From Clostridia bacterium (GTDB lineage Bacteria > Bacillota > Clostridia > Oscillospirales > Acutalibacteraceae): 5,912 nucleotides of DNA. The notes beneath the pieces were generated by a model that was not told where the DNA came from, did no database searches, and saw only the letters and a list, made by a program, of their open reading frames with translations. Below are positions 1-5,081 of the stretch, piece by piece. Numbering within the stretch: the first letter of the stretch is position 1; each line of letters opens with the position of its first letter. The translations under genes and the position numbers were made by a program. The DNA lies in contig JAGBSU010000003.1 of NCBI GenBank assembly GCA_017631705.1, positions 1-5,912 on the forward strand. Reading direction: 5' to 3'.

Positions 1-724
1 AATCCACTTGATTTTCCAAAATTCCGCCCGTTTCGAAAGAAAAGGGAACGACCGGCTCATCACCCGGTTGTACTTCTGTTTTGGAAAAATCAATGCTGGA
101 CCGTAACACCCGAGCCGGTGTGCCGGTCTTAAATCGCCGAAGCGACATGCCCATTTTCAAAAGTGAATCCGTCAGCGTAGCGGCAGGAAACAATCCGTCC
201 GGTCCACCGTCGTATGAAACATCGCCGATAAACAGCTTGCCTCGCAAAAAGGTTCCTGTTGCCAACACCACAGTTTTTGCAAAATATTCCTCTTCTAACT
301 TGGTTGTTAATAACCACTCGCCGTTTTCGGCTCGCTCCAATGCGGTTACTTCGGCTTGCTTTATCAATAATCCATCCGTGGTTTCCAACACGTGTTTCAT
401 ATAAGCGCCGTATTGGCGACGGTCAATTTGCGCGCGCAACGAATGGACCGCCGGACCTTTCCCGCGATTAAGCATCCGCGATTGCAAAAACGTTGCGTCG
501 GCGGCTTTTCCCATTTCGCCACCCAATGCATCGATTTCTCGCACCAAATGTCCTTTGGCTGTTCCTCCAATAGACGGATTGCACGGCATATTTCCAATCG
601 CATCTAAGTTCATGGTGAATATCGCCGTGCGGCAACCTAATCGTGCCGCCGCCAACGCCGCCTCGATACCGGCATGCCCAGCACCGATAACCGCCACATC
701 AAATTGTCCCGCTGTAAATTTCAT
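1..724 (-). CDS. mnmG: tRNA uridine-5-carboxymethylaminomethyl modification enzyme MnmG (GidA), N-terminal part
   Basis: This is the first 241 codons of MnmG, cut by the left window edge; family members are about 620-630 residues. MnmG is an FAD-dependent cytoplasmic enzyme that works with the GTPase MnmE to install the (carboxymethyl)aminomethyl group on wobble U34 of certain tRNAs. Visible landmarks are the N-terminal dinucleotide-binding motif GAGHAG at residues 14-19 and the family block PCNPSIGG at 47-54, whose Cys48 matches the conserved Cys of this motif. These are followed by KGHLVREIDALGG, KGPAVHSLRAQIDRRQY, a second Gly-rich stretch VVLATGTFLRGK, and LRRFKTGTPAR. The ATG at 722-724 is preceded by AGGAG at 732-736, 7 bases away, and the protein begins just before the FAD-binding strand, as expected. 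The frame is open throughout. The gene is divergent from rsmA and has its own promoter. The usual partner gene mnmE is not next to it. The identity is secure. Confidence 0.97.
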   Translation of the reverse strand, partial: MKFTAGQFDVAVIGAGHAGIEAALAAARLGCRTAIFTMNLDAIGNMPCNPSIGGTAKGHLVREIDALGGEMGKAADATFLQSRMLNRGKGPAVHSLRAQIDRRQYGAYMKHVLETTDGLLIKQAEVTALERAENGEWLLTTKLEEEYFAKTVVLATGTFLRGKLFIGDVSYDGGPDGLFPAATLTDSLLKMGMSLRRFKTGTPARVLRSSIDFSKTEVQPGDEPVVPFSFETGGILENQVD

Positions 725-754
725 GTAGTTGCTCCTGCTATGTTATTTTTTTTA

Positions 755-783
755 ATTATACTGCCGTTTCGCGTAATCCGCAA
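755..783 (-). promoter_or_regulatory. Predicted sigma-70-type promoter of mnmG
   Basis: On the minus strand a perfect -10 hexamer TATAAT (755-760) lies 17 bases from a TTGCGG -35 element (778-783), which matches the first three consensus bases. The -10 is about 30 bases upstream of the mnmG start, giving a short leader that contains the AGGAG ribosome binding site. It is inferred from motif and spacing only. Confidence 0.65.
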
Positions 784-837
784 CCGTTTTTTCTATGTTT
801 ACACAAACTTTCCACCGCGTTTTCTGTTGAAAAGTTT

Positions 838-857
838 AAAGTTTTGTGGAAAACTTT
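838..857. repeat. Perfect 8-bp inverted repeat around a DnaA-box-like motif
   Basis: AAAGTTTT (838-845) and AAAACTTT (850-857) are exact reverse complements flanking GTGG, and seven T residues follow (855-861). The arms are AT-only except for one G-C pair each. It has the outline of a weak plus-strand terminator, but no plus-strand gene ends here. It lies midway between the divergent mnmG and rsmA promoters and covers the best DnaA-box match, so an operator or origin element is as plausible. Confidence 0.45.
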
Positions 858-926
858 TTTTGCAAATAAAAAATTTTGCCCCATTTTGTCGTTTGGTTCA
901 CAGATTCCACGCAAATTTCCACAAAA
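842..926. repeat. Inverted pair of the 11-mer TTTCCACAAAA
   Basis: TTTTGTGGAAA at 842-852 and TTTCCACAAAA at 916-926 are exact reverse complements, with 63 bases between them. Two inward-facing copies of the same 11-mer in a short non-coding gap suggest paired protein-binding sites. The core TTTCCACA resembles a DnaA box. Confidence 0.5.
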
Positions 927-946
927 TGTAAATCTTTTTCTTTTTC

Positions 947-975
947 TTGCATAGTTGGTAAAAATATGGTAGGAT
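947..975 (+). promoter_or_regulatory. Predicted sigma-70-type promoter of rsmA with extended -10
   Basis: TTGCAT (947-952) is followed after 17 bases by TAGGAT (970-975). The -10 is preceded by TGG (967-969), the extended -10 pattern, which would compensate for a -10 matching only four of six consensus bases. It is about 30 bases upstream of the rsmA start, so the leader would be short. Overlapping alternatives such as TACTAT have poorer spacing. Confidence 0.5.
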
Positions 976-1005
976 ACTATTGATTTTAAGAGAAGGAGGG
1001 GTTTT

Positions 1006-1884
1006 ATGCCGACGTTAACCGACATCAGTACTGTTCGTGATATTTTATCTCGTCACGGCTTTTCGTTTTCCAAGGCATTGGGGCAAAATTTTTTAATTAA
1101 CCCCTCCGTTTGCCCCCGTATGGCAGCGGCGTGTCAACCCGAACCGGATGGCGATTTTGCCGTGTTGGAAATCGGTCCGGGGCTTGGTGTGTTAACAAAG
1201 GAATTGGCGCAAGTCGCCACGCGTGTTATCAGCATTGAGTTGGATACTCGCTTGCTGCCGATATTGCAGGAAACCTTGGCAGAATATCCGAACGTCACCA
1301 TTGTTTCGGGCGATGTCATGAAGTTGGATTTGGCCGAGGTAATCCGCACGCATGCCGGCAATCTGCCCTTGGTGGTATGTGCCAATCTGCCGTATTATAT
1401 TACCTCGCCGATTCTCATGCATTTATTAGAAAGCCGTCTTCCCTTTCACAGCATCACCGTACTGGTACAAAAGGAAGCGGCACAACGGTTATGTGCTACC
1501 CCCGGCACCAGAGAATGCGGTGCCATTTCGCTCGCCGTTTCATATTTTGCCAAACCGGAAATTCTTTTTTCGGTTTCACGCGGCAGTTTTATGCCGGCAC
1601 CCAATGTCGACAGTAGCGTCATTCGTTTACAATTACGGAAAGAACCCCCCTGCAAACTTTCTGACGAAACGCTTTTTTTCCGACTTATTCGTGCCGCCTT
1701 TCAGCAACGGCGAAAAACGCTGTCCAACTCGCTGTGTAATGCCGGTTACGCCAAAACCCTTGTGCGTGATATATTAGTTAAAGTCGGTCTTTCCCCTTCT
1801 TCCCGTGCCGAAGAACTCACCTTAGAACAATTTGCCGACTTAACAAATGAATTTTACCAAGTGCAAAAGCGCACCGACAGTTAA
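1006..1884 (+). CDS. rsmA: 16S rRNA dimethyladenosine transferase RsmA (KsgA)
   Basis: This 292-residue protein is full length for the family. RsmA uses S-adenosylmethionine to dimethylate two adjacent adenines in the 3'-terminal helix of 16S rRNA (A1518 and A1519 in E. coli numbering) during late 30S assembly. The N-terminal part carries the family signature ALGQNFL at residues 24-30. SAM-binding motif I is EIGPGLGVLT at 55-64, the acidic motif II is SIELD at 76-80, and a motif III Asp lies in SGDV at 101-104. The catalytic motif IV is NLPYYITSPI at 127-136. The C-terminal helical domain contains AFQQRRKTL at 231-239. The ATG has a near-perfect AAGGAGG (993-999) 6 bases upstream. The gene is divergent from mnmG and convergent with jag, so it is probably transcribed alone. 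It runs opposite to the surrounding minus-strand genes and ends in a hairpin terminator. The identity is secure. Confidence 0.98.
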   Translation: MPTLTDISTVRDILSRHGFSFSKALGQNFLINPSVCPRMAAACQPEPDGDFAVLEIGPGLGVLTKELAQVATRVISIELDTRLLPILQETLAEYPNVTIVSGDVMKLDLAEVIRTHAGNLPLVVCANLPYYITSPILMHLLESRLPFHSITVLVQKEAAQRLCATPGTRECGAISLAVSYFAKPEILFSVSRGSFMPAPNVDSSVIRLQLRKEPPCKLSDETLFFRLIRAAFQQRRKTLSNSLCNAGYAKTLVRDILVKVGLSPSSRAEELTLEQFADLTNEFYQVQKRTDS

Positions 1885-1905
1885 TTGTCGATGCGCTTGT
1901 TTTTT
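1867..1905. terminator. Shared hairpin terminator between convergent rsmA and jag
   Basis: AAGCGCA (1867-1873) pairs with TGCGCTT (1892-1898). After one C-A mismatch, CGACA (1875-1879) pairs with TGTCG (1886-1890), then a G-T pair closes a four-base TTAA loop. Six T residues follow on the plus strand (1900-1905), so it should terminate rsmA efficiently. On the minus strand only four T residues follow the stem, so termination of jag there is probably weaker. The rsmA stop codon forms part of the loop and the jag stop lies in the T tract. Confidence 0.85.
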
Positions 1906-2767
1906 ATAAATCAATTCTTCCGTACAGCGTAGCCGAATTTTCGGTTTCGGACTTGGTTCTGTCGGGAGGTGCAATATCCTCAGCGGTGTTCATCGGATTA
2001 CTGCGGGGAACAAATTTCCGCACCTCACGCACGGGCCGTTCCGTTTGTTCCTCAAAACGCGTTTCGCGTTCGGGGCGTGCATTCCCTCGACGTTCACCGC
2101 GGTTACGGCCGGTACGGGACTCGTGGTTTTTCACCGGATTGTTTTCGTCGGTGGCAATAACCACATGACGATTCGGCTCCGAACCGACACTGTAGGAAGT
2201 AGCACCATCCACCTTTTGTACCGCTGTATGTATAATGCGGCGCTCATAAGGATTCATCGGCTCCAACGAGGTACTGCGGCCGGTTTTTGCCGCTTGAATA
2301 GCCGCCTTTCGCGCTAATCCGGATAAGGTTTTTTCCCGTTTTTCACGGTAATTACCGATGTTTATTGTCACCCGATAAAAGGAATTTTCAACACGGTTGG
2401 CAACCAAACCGGTCAGATATTGCAACGCATCCAGCGTTTCGCCGCGTCGACCGATAATGAAGCCCAAATCGTCGCCCTCTAAAGTCAAGGTGCAACGGGA
2501 TTCTTCTTCTTCCACAGAAATAGCAACCTCTTCCACACCCATTTTGGAAAGTATGTCTTTCAAAAATGCAACGGCGGCTTGTGACGGTGTTTTATCGTTC
2601 ACGGATGCTTTGATTTTGGCAGGCATTCCGCCGAAAAGACCAAACGTTTTTTTCTGCGGCTCTTGTAATACTTCAATTTTTAATTTTTCTTCAGAAACAT
2701 TCAGTTCTTCGGCGGCAAGCCGAACAGCCTCTTCAATAGTTTCCGCTTCTTTAATAATTTCTTGCAC
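1904..2767 (-). CDS. jag: RNA-binding protein Jag/KhpB (Jag-N, KH and R3H domains)
   Basis: This 287-residue protein starts at a GTG at 2765-2767 with AGAGG (2775-2779) 7 bases upstream. Starting there gives MQEIIKEAETIEEAV, the usual Jag N-terminus; earlier in-frame starts would overlap yidC. The Jag-N domain covers about residues 1-50 and ends in KKTFGLFGG. The KH domain follows (about 78-140) with its RNA-binding GxxG loop GRRG at 106-109. The R3H region (about 145-205) contains NPYERRIIHTAVQ at 172-184. Residues after about 210 are a low-complexity Arg/Glu-rich tail, so the protein is longer than the roughly 208-residue B. subtilis Jag. In other Firmicutes, Jag/KhpB is an RNA-binding protein linked to cell elongation and is encoded beside yidC/spoIIIJ. 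Here it follows yidC by 43 bases, probably in the same transcript. Its direct function in this organism is inferred. Confidence 0.95.
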   Translation of the reverse strand: MQEIIKEAETIEEAVRLAAEELNVSEEKLKIEVLQEPQKKTFGLFGGMPAKIKASVNDKTPSQAAVAFLKDILSKMGVEEVAISVEEEESRCTLTLEGDDLGFIIGRRGETLDALQYLTGLVANRVENSFYRVTINIGNYREKREKTLSGLARKAAIQAAKTGRSTSLEPMNPYERRIIHTAVQKVDGATSYSVGSEPNRHVVIATDENNPVKNHESRTGRNRGERRGNARPERETRFEEQTERPVREVRKFVPRSNPMNTAEDIAPPDRTKSETENSATLYGRIDL

Positions 2768-2810
2768 GGTTTTTCCTCTTTTCTTATTGGTGGAACACAA
2801 GGCAGTTCCG

Positions 2811-3971
2811 TTATTGTTGTTCATTTTCGGATGATTCGACCGTGTCTGCGGTTTCTGCGGTTTTTTCATCTACCGGCACGGTATTCATTTCTTCCGTCTT
2901 CTTCTTTTTTGTTGTTGTTTTTTTATCCTTATTTTGGTTTTGCTGCAGTGCTAATTCTCGCTGTTCCTTGGCGCGAGCTTCTGCCAATCGCTTTTTATCC
3001 TCTTGCTTTTGTCGACGGCGTTCCTCGTACTCGATTTCCGCTTGTGCACGAATTTTTACAGGATTGTAAATTTGGTTAAGCACAAAGGTTTGCAACAATG
3101 CAATTAAATTGGAACAAATCCAGTAAACACCAACACCGCCCGGCACCGAGAAAGTGATAAACAGCGAAAAAGCCGGCATCATAAACATCATCATGCTGTT
3201 AGAACAACCTTGTCCGGGCTGTGTGTCCGCACCGGAAATCTGCTTGGTATAGTGCATGGAAAGCATACTGGATAAAAATGCCGTAATACCCGAAAGCAAC
3301 GGAATTAACCACAAGATATTAATGCCGCCAAATCCTTTGGGACCCCACGGATTTTGCAACATATTTTCTCCAAACACGGTAAAGTCTTTTCGGAACTCTT
3401 TCATTTCACCAACGTAAGCTTCGGCCTTTGCCATGTCGTATCCTTCCAACGCAGCAATGGCTTTTTTGACGTCTTCTTCGTAGGTGTCTAACGCATCTAA
3501 CATGCGCATTTCTTTATAGTAACCTTTAAACTGTGCCGCTTCAATTTTCTTTTCGGTCTCGGTACTTGTCATGGCACTTACCGAAGCGTTAACCACAGCA
3601 TCGGGAATACGAGCAATGTGTTTCAACGGCGAATAAATAACCGAAATAATACCAAAAAGCACCAGCATTTGCACGAGCATCGGCATACATCCACCAGTGA
3701 GGCTGACACCTTCTTTTTCAAACAAAGCCATTTGCTTTTCTTGGAATTTTTTCGGGTCTTTTTCATATTTCTTTTTAAGTCTTTCCAAGCGAGGTGCCAA
3801 ACGGGCACGGTCAGCTTGGTTTTTTTGCGTTTTTAACGACAGCGGAAACAAAATAACACGCACAATTAACGTGAACAAGAAAATCGAAATAAAATAATTC
3901 GGGATTCCGCTGTAAATGAAGCTCATGAGCCATCCTAACGGGATAGCTAAAAAATCAAATATTGCTGTCAT
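2811..3971 (-). CDS. yidC: Membrane protein insertase YidC/Oxa1 family (SpoIIIJ-like)
   Basis: This 386-residue inner-membrane protein inserts and folds membrane proteins, alone or with the Sec translocon. Five hydrophobic segments fit the conserved core, at about residues 26-45, 97-113, 217-238, 260-278 and 281-301. The first carries Arg38 (in TLIVRVILFP), the conserved positive charge of the hydrophilic groove. It is followed by a charged cytoplasmic hairpin (about 47-90) and the family motif GGCMPMLVQM at 93-102. PGGVGVYW at 277-284 is the conserved last-helix motif. There is no cleavable signal peptide or lipobox Cys, unlike Bacillus SpoIIIJ. A charged stretch of about 80 residues (117-200) separates the second and third membrane segments. 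The C-terminal tail (303-386) is very rich in Lys, Glu and Gln. The ATG overlaps the yidD stop by 4 bases, with AGGGGAG (3980-3986) 8 bases upstream. The family assignment is secure. Confidence 0.97.
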   Translation of the reverse strand: MTAIFDFLAIPLGWLMSFIYSGIPNYFISIFLFTLIVRVILFPLSLKTQKNQADRARLAPRLERLKKKYEKDPKKFQEKQMALFEKEGVSLTGGCMPMLVQMLVLFGIISVIYSPLKHIARIPDAVVNASVSAMTSTETEKKIEAAQFKGYYKEMRMLDALDTYEEDVKKAIAALEGYDMAKAEAYVGEMKEFRKDFTVFGENMLQNPWGPKGFGGINILWLIPLLSGITAFLSSMLSMHYTKQISGADTQPGQGCSNSMMMFMMPAFSLFITFSVPGGVGVYWICSNLIALLQTFVLNQIYNPVKIRAQAEIEYEERRRQKQEDKKRLAEARAKEQRELALQQNQNKDKKTTTKKKKTEEMNTVPVDEKTAETADTVESSENEQQ

Positions 3972-4219
3972 GATTTCTTCTCCCCTTTTTTGTTAAGTTT
4001 AGTTGATTTTTCAGGAACCGGGTCATACCCGTGACCGCCACCGGGACGGCACCGTATAATGCGACGCAACGCTAACCAAAAACCTTTGACCGCTCCATAG
4101 CGTTCAATTGCTTCTATTGCGTATGCCGAACAAGTCGGTGTAAATCGACAGACAGGAGGAAAATGGGGAGAGATTGCCCGTTGATAAAACCGAATGAAGC
4201 CGAGCAATATCCGTTTCAT
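3968..4219 (-). CDS. yidD: Membrane protein insertion efficiency factor YidD
   Basis: This 83-residue protein is the usual size for YidD, a small membrane-associated factor that promotes YidC-dependent insertion. The family pattern is complete: an amphipathic start MKRILLGFIRFYQRAISP, then CRFTPTCSAYAIEAIERYG at residues 24-42 with conserved Cys24 and Cys30. A third Cys (Cys57) lies in the IIRCRPGGGHGYDPVP segment at 54-69. The Lys-rich C-terminus is typical. It overlaps rnpA upstream and yidC downstream by 4 bases each (ATGA), which points to translational coupling. Its own Shine-Dalgarno is weak (AGGG at 4228-4231), in line with coupling to rnpA translation. The identity is secure. Confidence 0.97.
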   Translation of the reverse strand: MKRILLGFIRFYQRAISPHFPPVCRFTPTCSAYAIEAIERYGAVKGFWLALRRIIRCRPGGGHGYDPVPEKSTKLNKKGEKKS

Positions 4220-4551
4220 GATAATAGCCCTGCTTTTTTTAACAGTTCTTGCATAATACTATACATTTGCGTGCCGGAACACGACAAGGTAGCTTTGCGT
4301 GCCACAAAAACCAAATCCCAACCGCCGGAAATGGAGGAATAATGTAACCGATAAGCCTCACGAATAACGCGACGGCAACGGTTTCTTTCCACCGCTTTTC
4401 CGATTTTTTTACCGGTGGTGATGCCGAAACGCGATTGACCGAGTTTGGTTTTACGCACATAAAGAATCAGCGCCGGATGAACATACGATTTTCCGTGGTA
4501 GTAGGCGGTTTTGAATTCTTTATTTAATTTCAGCACACTTAGTTTTGCCAT
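4216..4551 (-). CDS. rnpA: Ribonuclease P protein component RnpA
   Basis: This 111-residue basic protein is the normal length for RnpA, the protein subunit that helps the catalytic RNase P RNA bind and cleave the 5' leader of precursor tRNAs. The RNR signature ERNRCRRVIREAYR is at residues 55-68. Upstream come FKTAYYHGKSY (13-23) and RFGITTGKKIGKAV (41-54), both characteristic of the family. The ATG at 4549-4551 is preceded by AAGGA (4559-4563) 7 bases away. The gene lies downstream of rpmH across an 85-base gap containing a hairpin terminator, and overlaps yidD by 4 bases. It may be transcribed by readthrough from the rpmH promoter, because I see no convincing promoter of its own. The identity is secure. 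Confidence 0.97.
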   Translation of the reverse strand: MAKLSVLKLNKEFKTAYYHGKSYVHPALILYVRKTKLGQSRFGITTGKKIGKAVERNRCRRVIREAYRLHYSSISGGWDLVFVARKATLSCSGTQMYSIMQELLKKAGLLS

Positions 4552-4608
4552 TGTTTTTTCCTTTCAAACCATTTCCGTTTTTGAAAAGATAAACTTCACA
4601 CACAATAT

Positions 4609-4638
4609 AAAAAAAGCCACGCAAAGGTGGCCTTTTTT
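4609..4638 (-). terminator. Hairpin terminator or attenuator between rpmH and rnpA
   Basis: GCCAC (4616-4620) pairs with GTGGC (4627-4631) around a 6-base loop. On the minus strand seven T residues follow the stem (A4609-A4615 on the plus strand). The A tract before the stem can extend pairing past a one-base bulge (C4632). The stem begins just after the rpmH stop codon, so it would cap the rpmH message. Some transcription must pass it if rnpA lacks its own promoter, which would make rpmH mRNA more abundant than rnpA mRNA. Confidence 0.75.
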
Positions 4639-4771
4639 AATAGGTGAGACGATTTCTACCTTTCGCTCTGCGGCGAGCCAGCACCTTGCGGCCATTGGCA
4701 GTTGCCATTCTTTTACGGAAACCGTGTTCCATCTTACGATGTCTCTTTTTAGGCTGATAAGTCCGAAGCAT
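4637..4771 (-). CDS. rpmH: 50S ribosomal protein L34
   Basis: This 44-residue, strongly basic protein is the standard length for bL34, a late-assembling component of the large ribosomal subunit. It begins MLRTYQPKKRHRK, continues with the nearly invariant HGFRKRM (residues 16-22) and NGRKVLARRRAKGR (26-39), and ends NRLTY. The second residue is Leu where Lys is usual. A perfect AGGAGG (4779-4784, extended to AAAGGAGG) lies 7 bases upstream of the ATG at 4769-4771. Together with a near-consensus promoter this fits a very highly expressed gene. It is divergent from dnaA, its usual neighbour in many bacteria. Confidence 0.98.
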   Translation of the reverse strand: MLRTYQPKKRHRKMEHGFRKRMATANGRKVLARRRAKGRNRLTY

Positions 4772-4802
4772 TGTATTTCCTCCTTTCGCCTTGCGAGAGT
4801 TT

Positions 4803-4832
4803 ATTATATAACATATATTTCATAAAAGTCAA
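4803..4832 (-). promoter_or_regulatory. Strong predicted promoter of rpmH (and probably the downstream series)
   Basis: On the minus strand TTGACT (4827-4832, five of six consensus bases) is followed after 18 bases by a perfect TATAAT (4803-4808). The sequence upstream of the -35 is A/T-tract rich and could act as an UP element. It is about 30 bases upstream of the rpmH start and is the strongest promoter visible in the window. Confidence 0.85.
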
Positions 4833-4881
4833 CAGTTTTTCTTCTTTTTTTATAATTTCACGTTTTTTGTGATATTTTTTA

Positions 4882-4905
4882 GTTTTTAAAAACACCGTTT
4901 TAAAC
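4882..4905. repeat. Tandem near-palindromes in the rpmH-dnaA gap
   Basis: GTTTTTAAAAAC (4882-4893) is a perfect 12-base palindrome. A shorter relative, GTTTTAAAC (4897-4905), begins 15 bases after it. Both are followed by a similar trinucleotide (ACC and GCC). Such sequences arise easily in AT-rich DNA, but the pair sits about 50 bases upstream of the rpmH -35 and could be a binding site. Confidence 0.3.
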
Positions 4906-4987
4906 GCCCATTTTAGGCTTTTTTTAATTTTTTTATCTTTTATGTCTGCCTCTATAAGAAAAAATTGAAAATAATTCATTTTTCTGG

Positions 4988-5016
4988 TTGTAATAGGTAA
5001 AAAAATATGTTACAAT
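4988..5016 (+). promoter_or_regulatory. Predicted dnaA promoter with extended -10
   Basis: TTGTAA (4988-4993) and TACAAT (5011-5016) are separated by exactly 17 bases, and TGT precedes the -10 as an extended element. The leader would be about 60 bases, nearly all A/T (5027-5067). A perfect TATAAT also occurs at 5027-5032 but has no -35 at proper spacing. No DnaA box overlaps the promoter, so the usual autoregulation by DnaA is not apparent. Confidence 0.65.
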
Positions 5017-5081
5017 TAGGTGTATCTATAATATTAGTTTTTATTTTATTATATATATTATTAATAAGGAGTATATAGCTC

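Larger units (their letters stand above)
725..1005. other. Divergent mnmG-rsmA intergenic region with DnaA-box-like motifs
   Basis: This 281-base AT-rich gap separates two divergently transcribed genes. It holds a promoter at each end and, between them, repeated TTTCCACA motifs. Compared with the DnaA-box consensus TTWTNCACA, 845-853 (minus strand, TTTTCCACA) is a full match. GTTTACACA at 797-805 and ATTTCCACA at 915-923 (both plus strand) each have one mismatch. CTTTCCACC at 808-816 is a weaker relative. I see no coding capacity with a ribosome binding site. The motifs could be DnaA-binding sites, part of an origin, or the operator of another regulator; the sequence alone does not decide. 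Confidence 0.5.
4772..5081. other. AT-rich divergent rpmH-dnaA intergenic region
   Basis: This 310-base gap is extremely AT-rich; positions 4801-4860 contain only 9 G/C bases out of 60 by hand count. It carries the rpmH promoter, the dnaA promoter, and homopolymer T runs between them. An AT-rich strand-opening element would fit here, but I found no 9-mer close to TTATCCACA on either strand, so a complete origin is not supported by this segment. I see no convincing gene in it. Confidence 0.6.

Noticed and set aside
81..404. Plus-strand frame of 107 codons antisense to mnmG
   Set aside because: It lies wholly within the unmistakable MnmG coding frame and has no family resemblance or ribosome binding site.
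2508..2537. Two TCTTCCACA motifs resembling DnaA boxes inside jag
   Set aside because: They fall in the Val-Glu-Glu codon runs of jag and each has one mismatch to the consensus. Codon repetition explains them, and they show that such matches can arise by chance.
2397..2834. Plus-strand frame of 145 codons antisense to jag and the end of yidC
   Set aside because: It has no ribosome binding site at its start, and its Ser-rich translation is what the reverse of an acidic Glu-rich gene gives. jag is clearly the real gene.
4852..4926. Weak T-followed hairpins (TCAC/GTGA and GCC/GGC) in the rpmH-dnaA gap
   Set aside because: Stems are only 3-4 pairs, and no plus-strand gene ends upstream of them; the T runs are general here.
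4749..4979. Minus-strand frame of 76 codons, Lys-rich, upstream of and overlapping rpmH
   Set aside because: It has no ribosome binding site, covers the rpmH promoter and start, and its composition only reflects the A-rich strand. I do not recognise any family.
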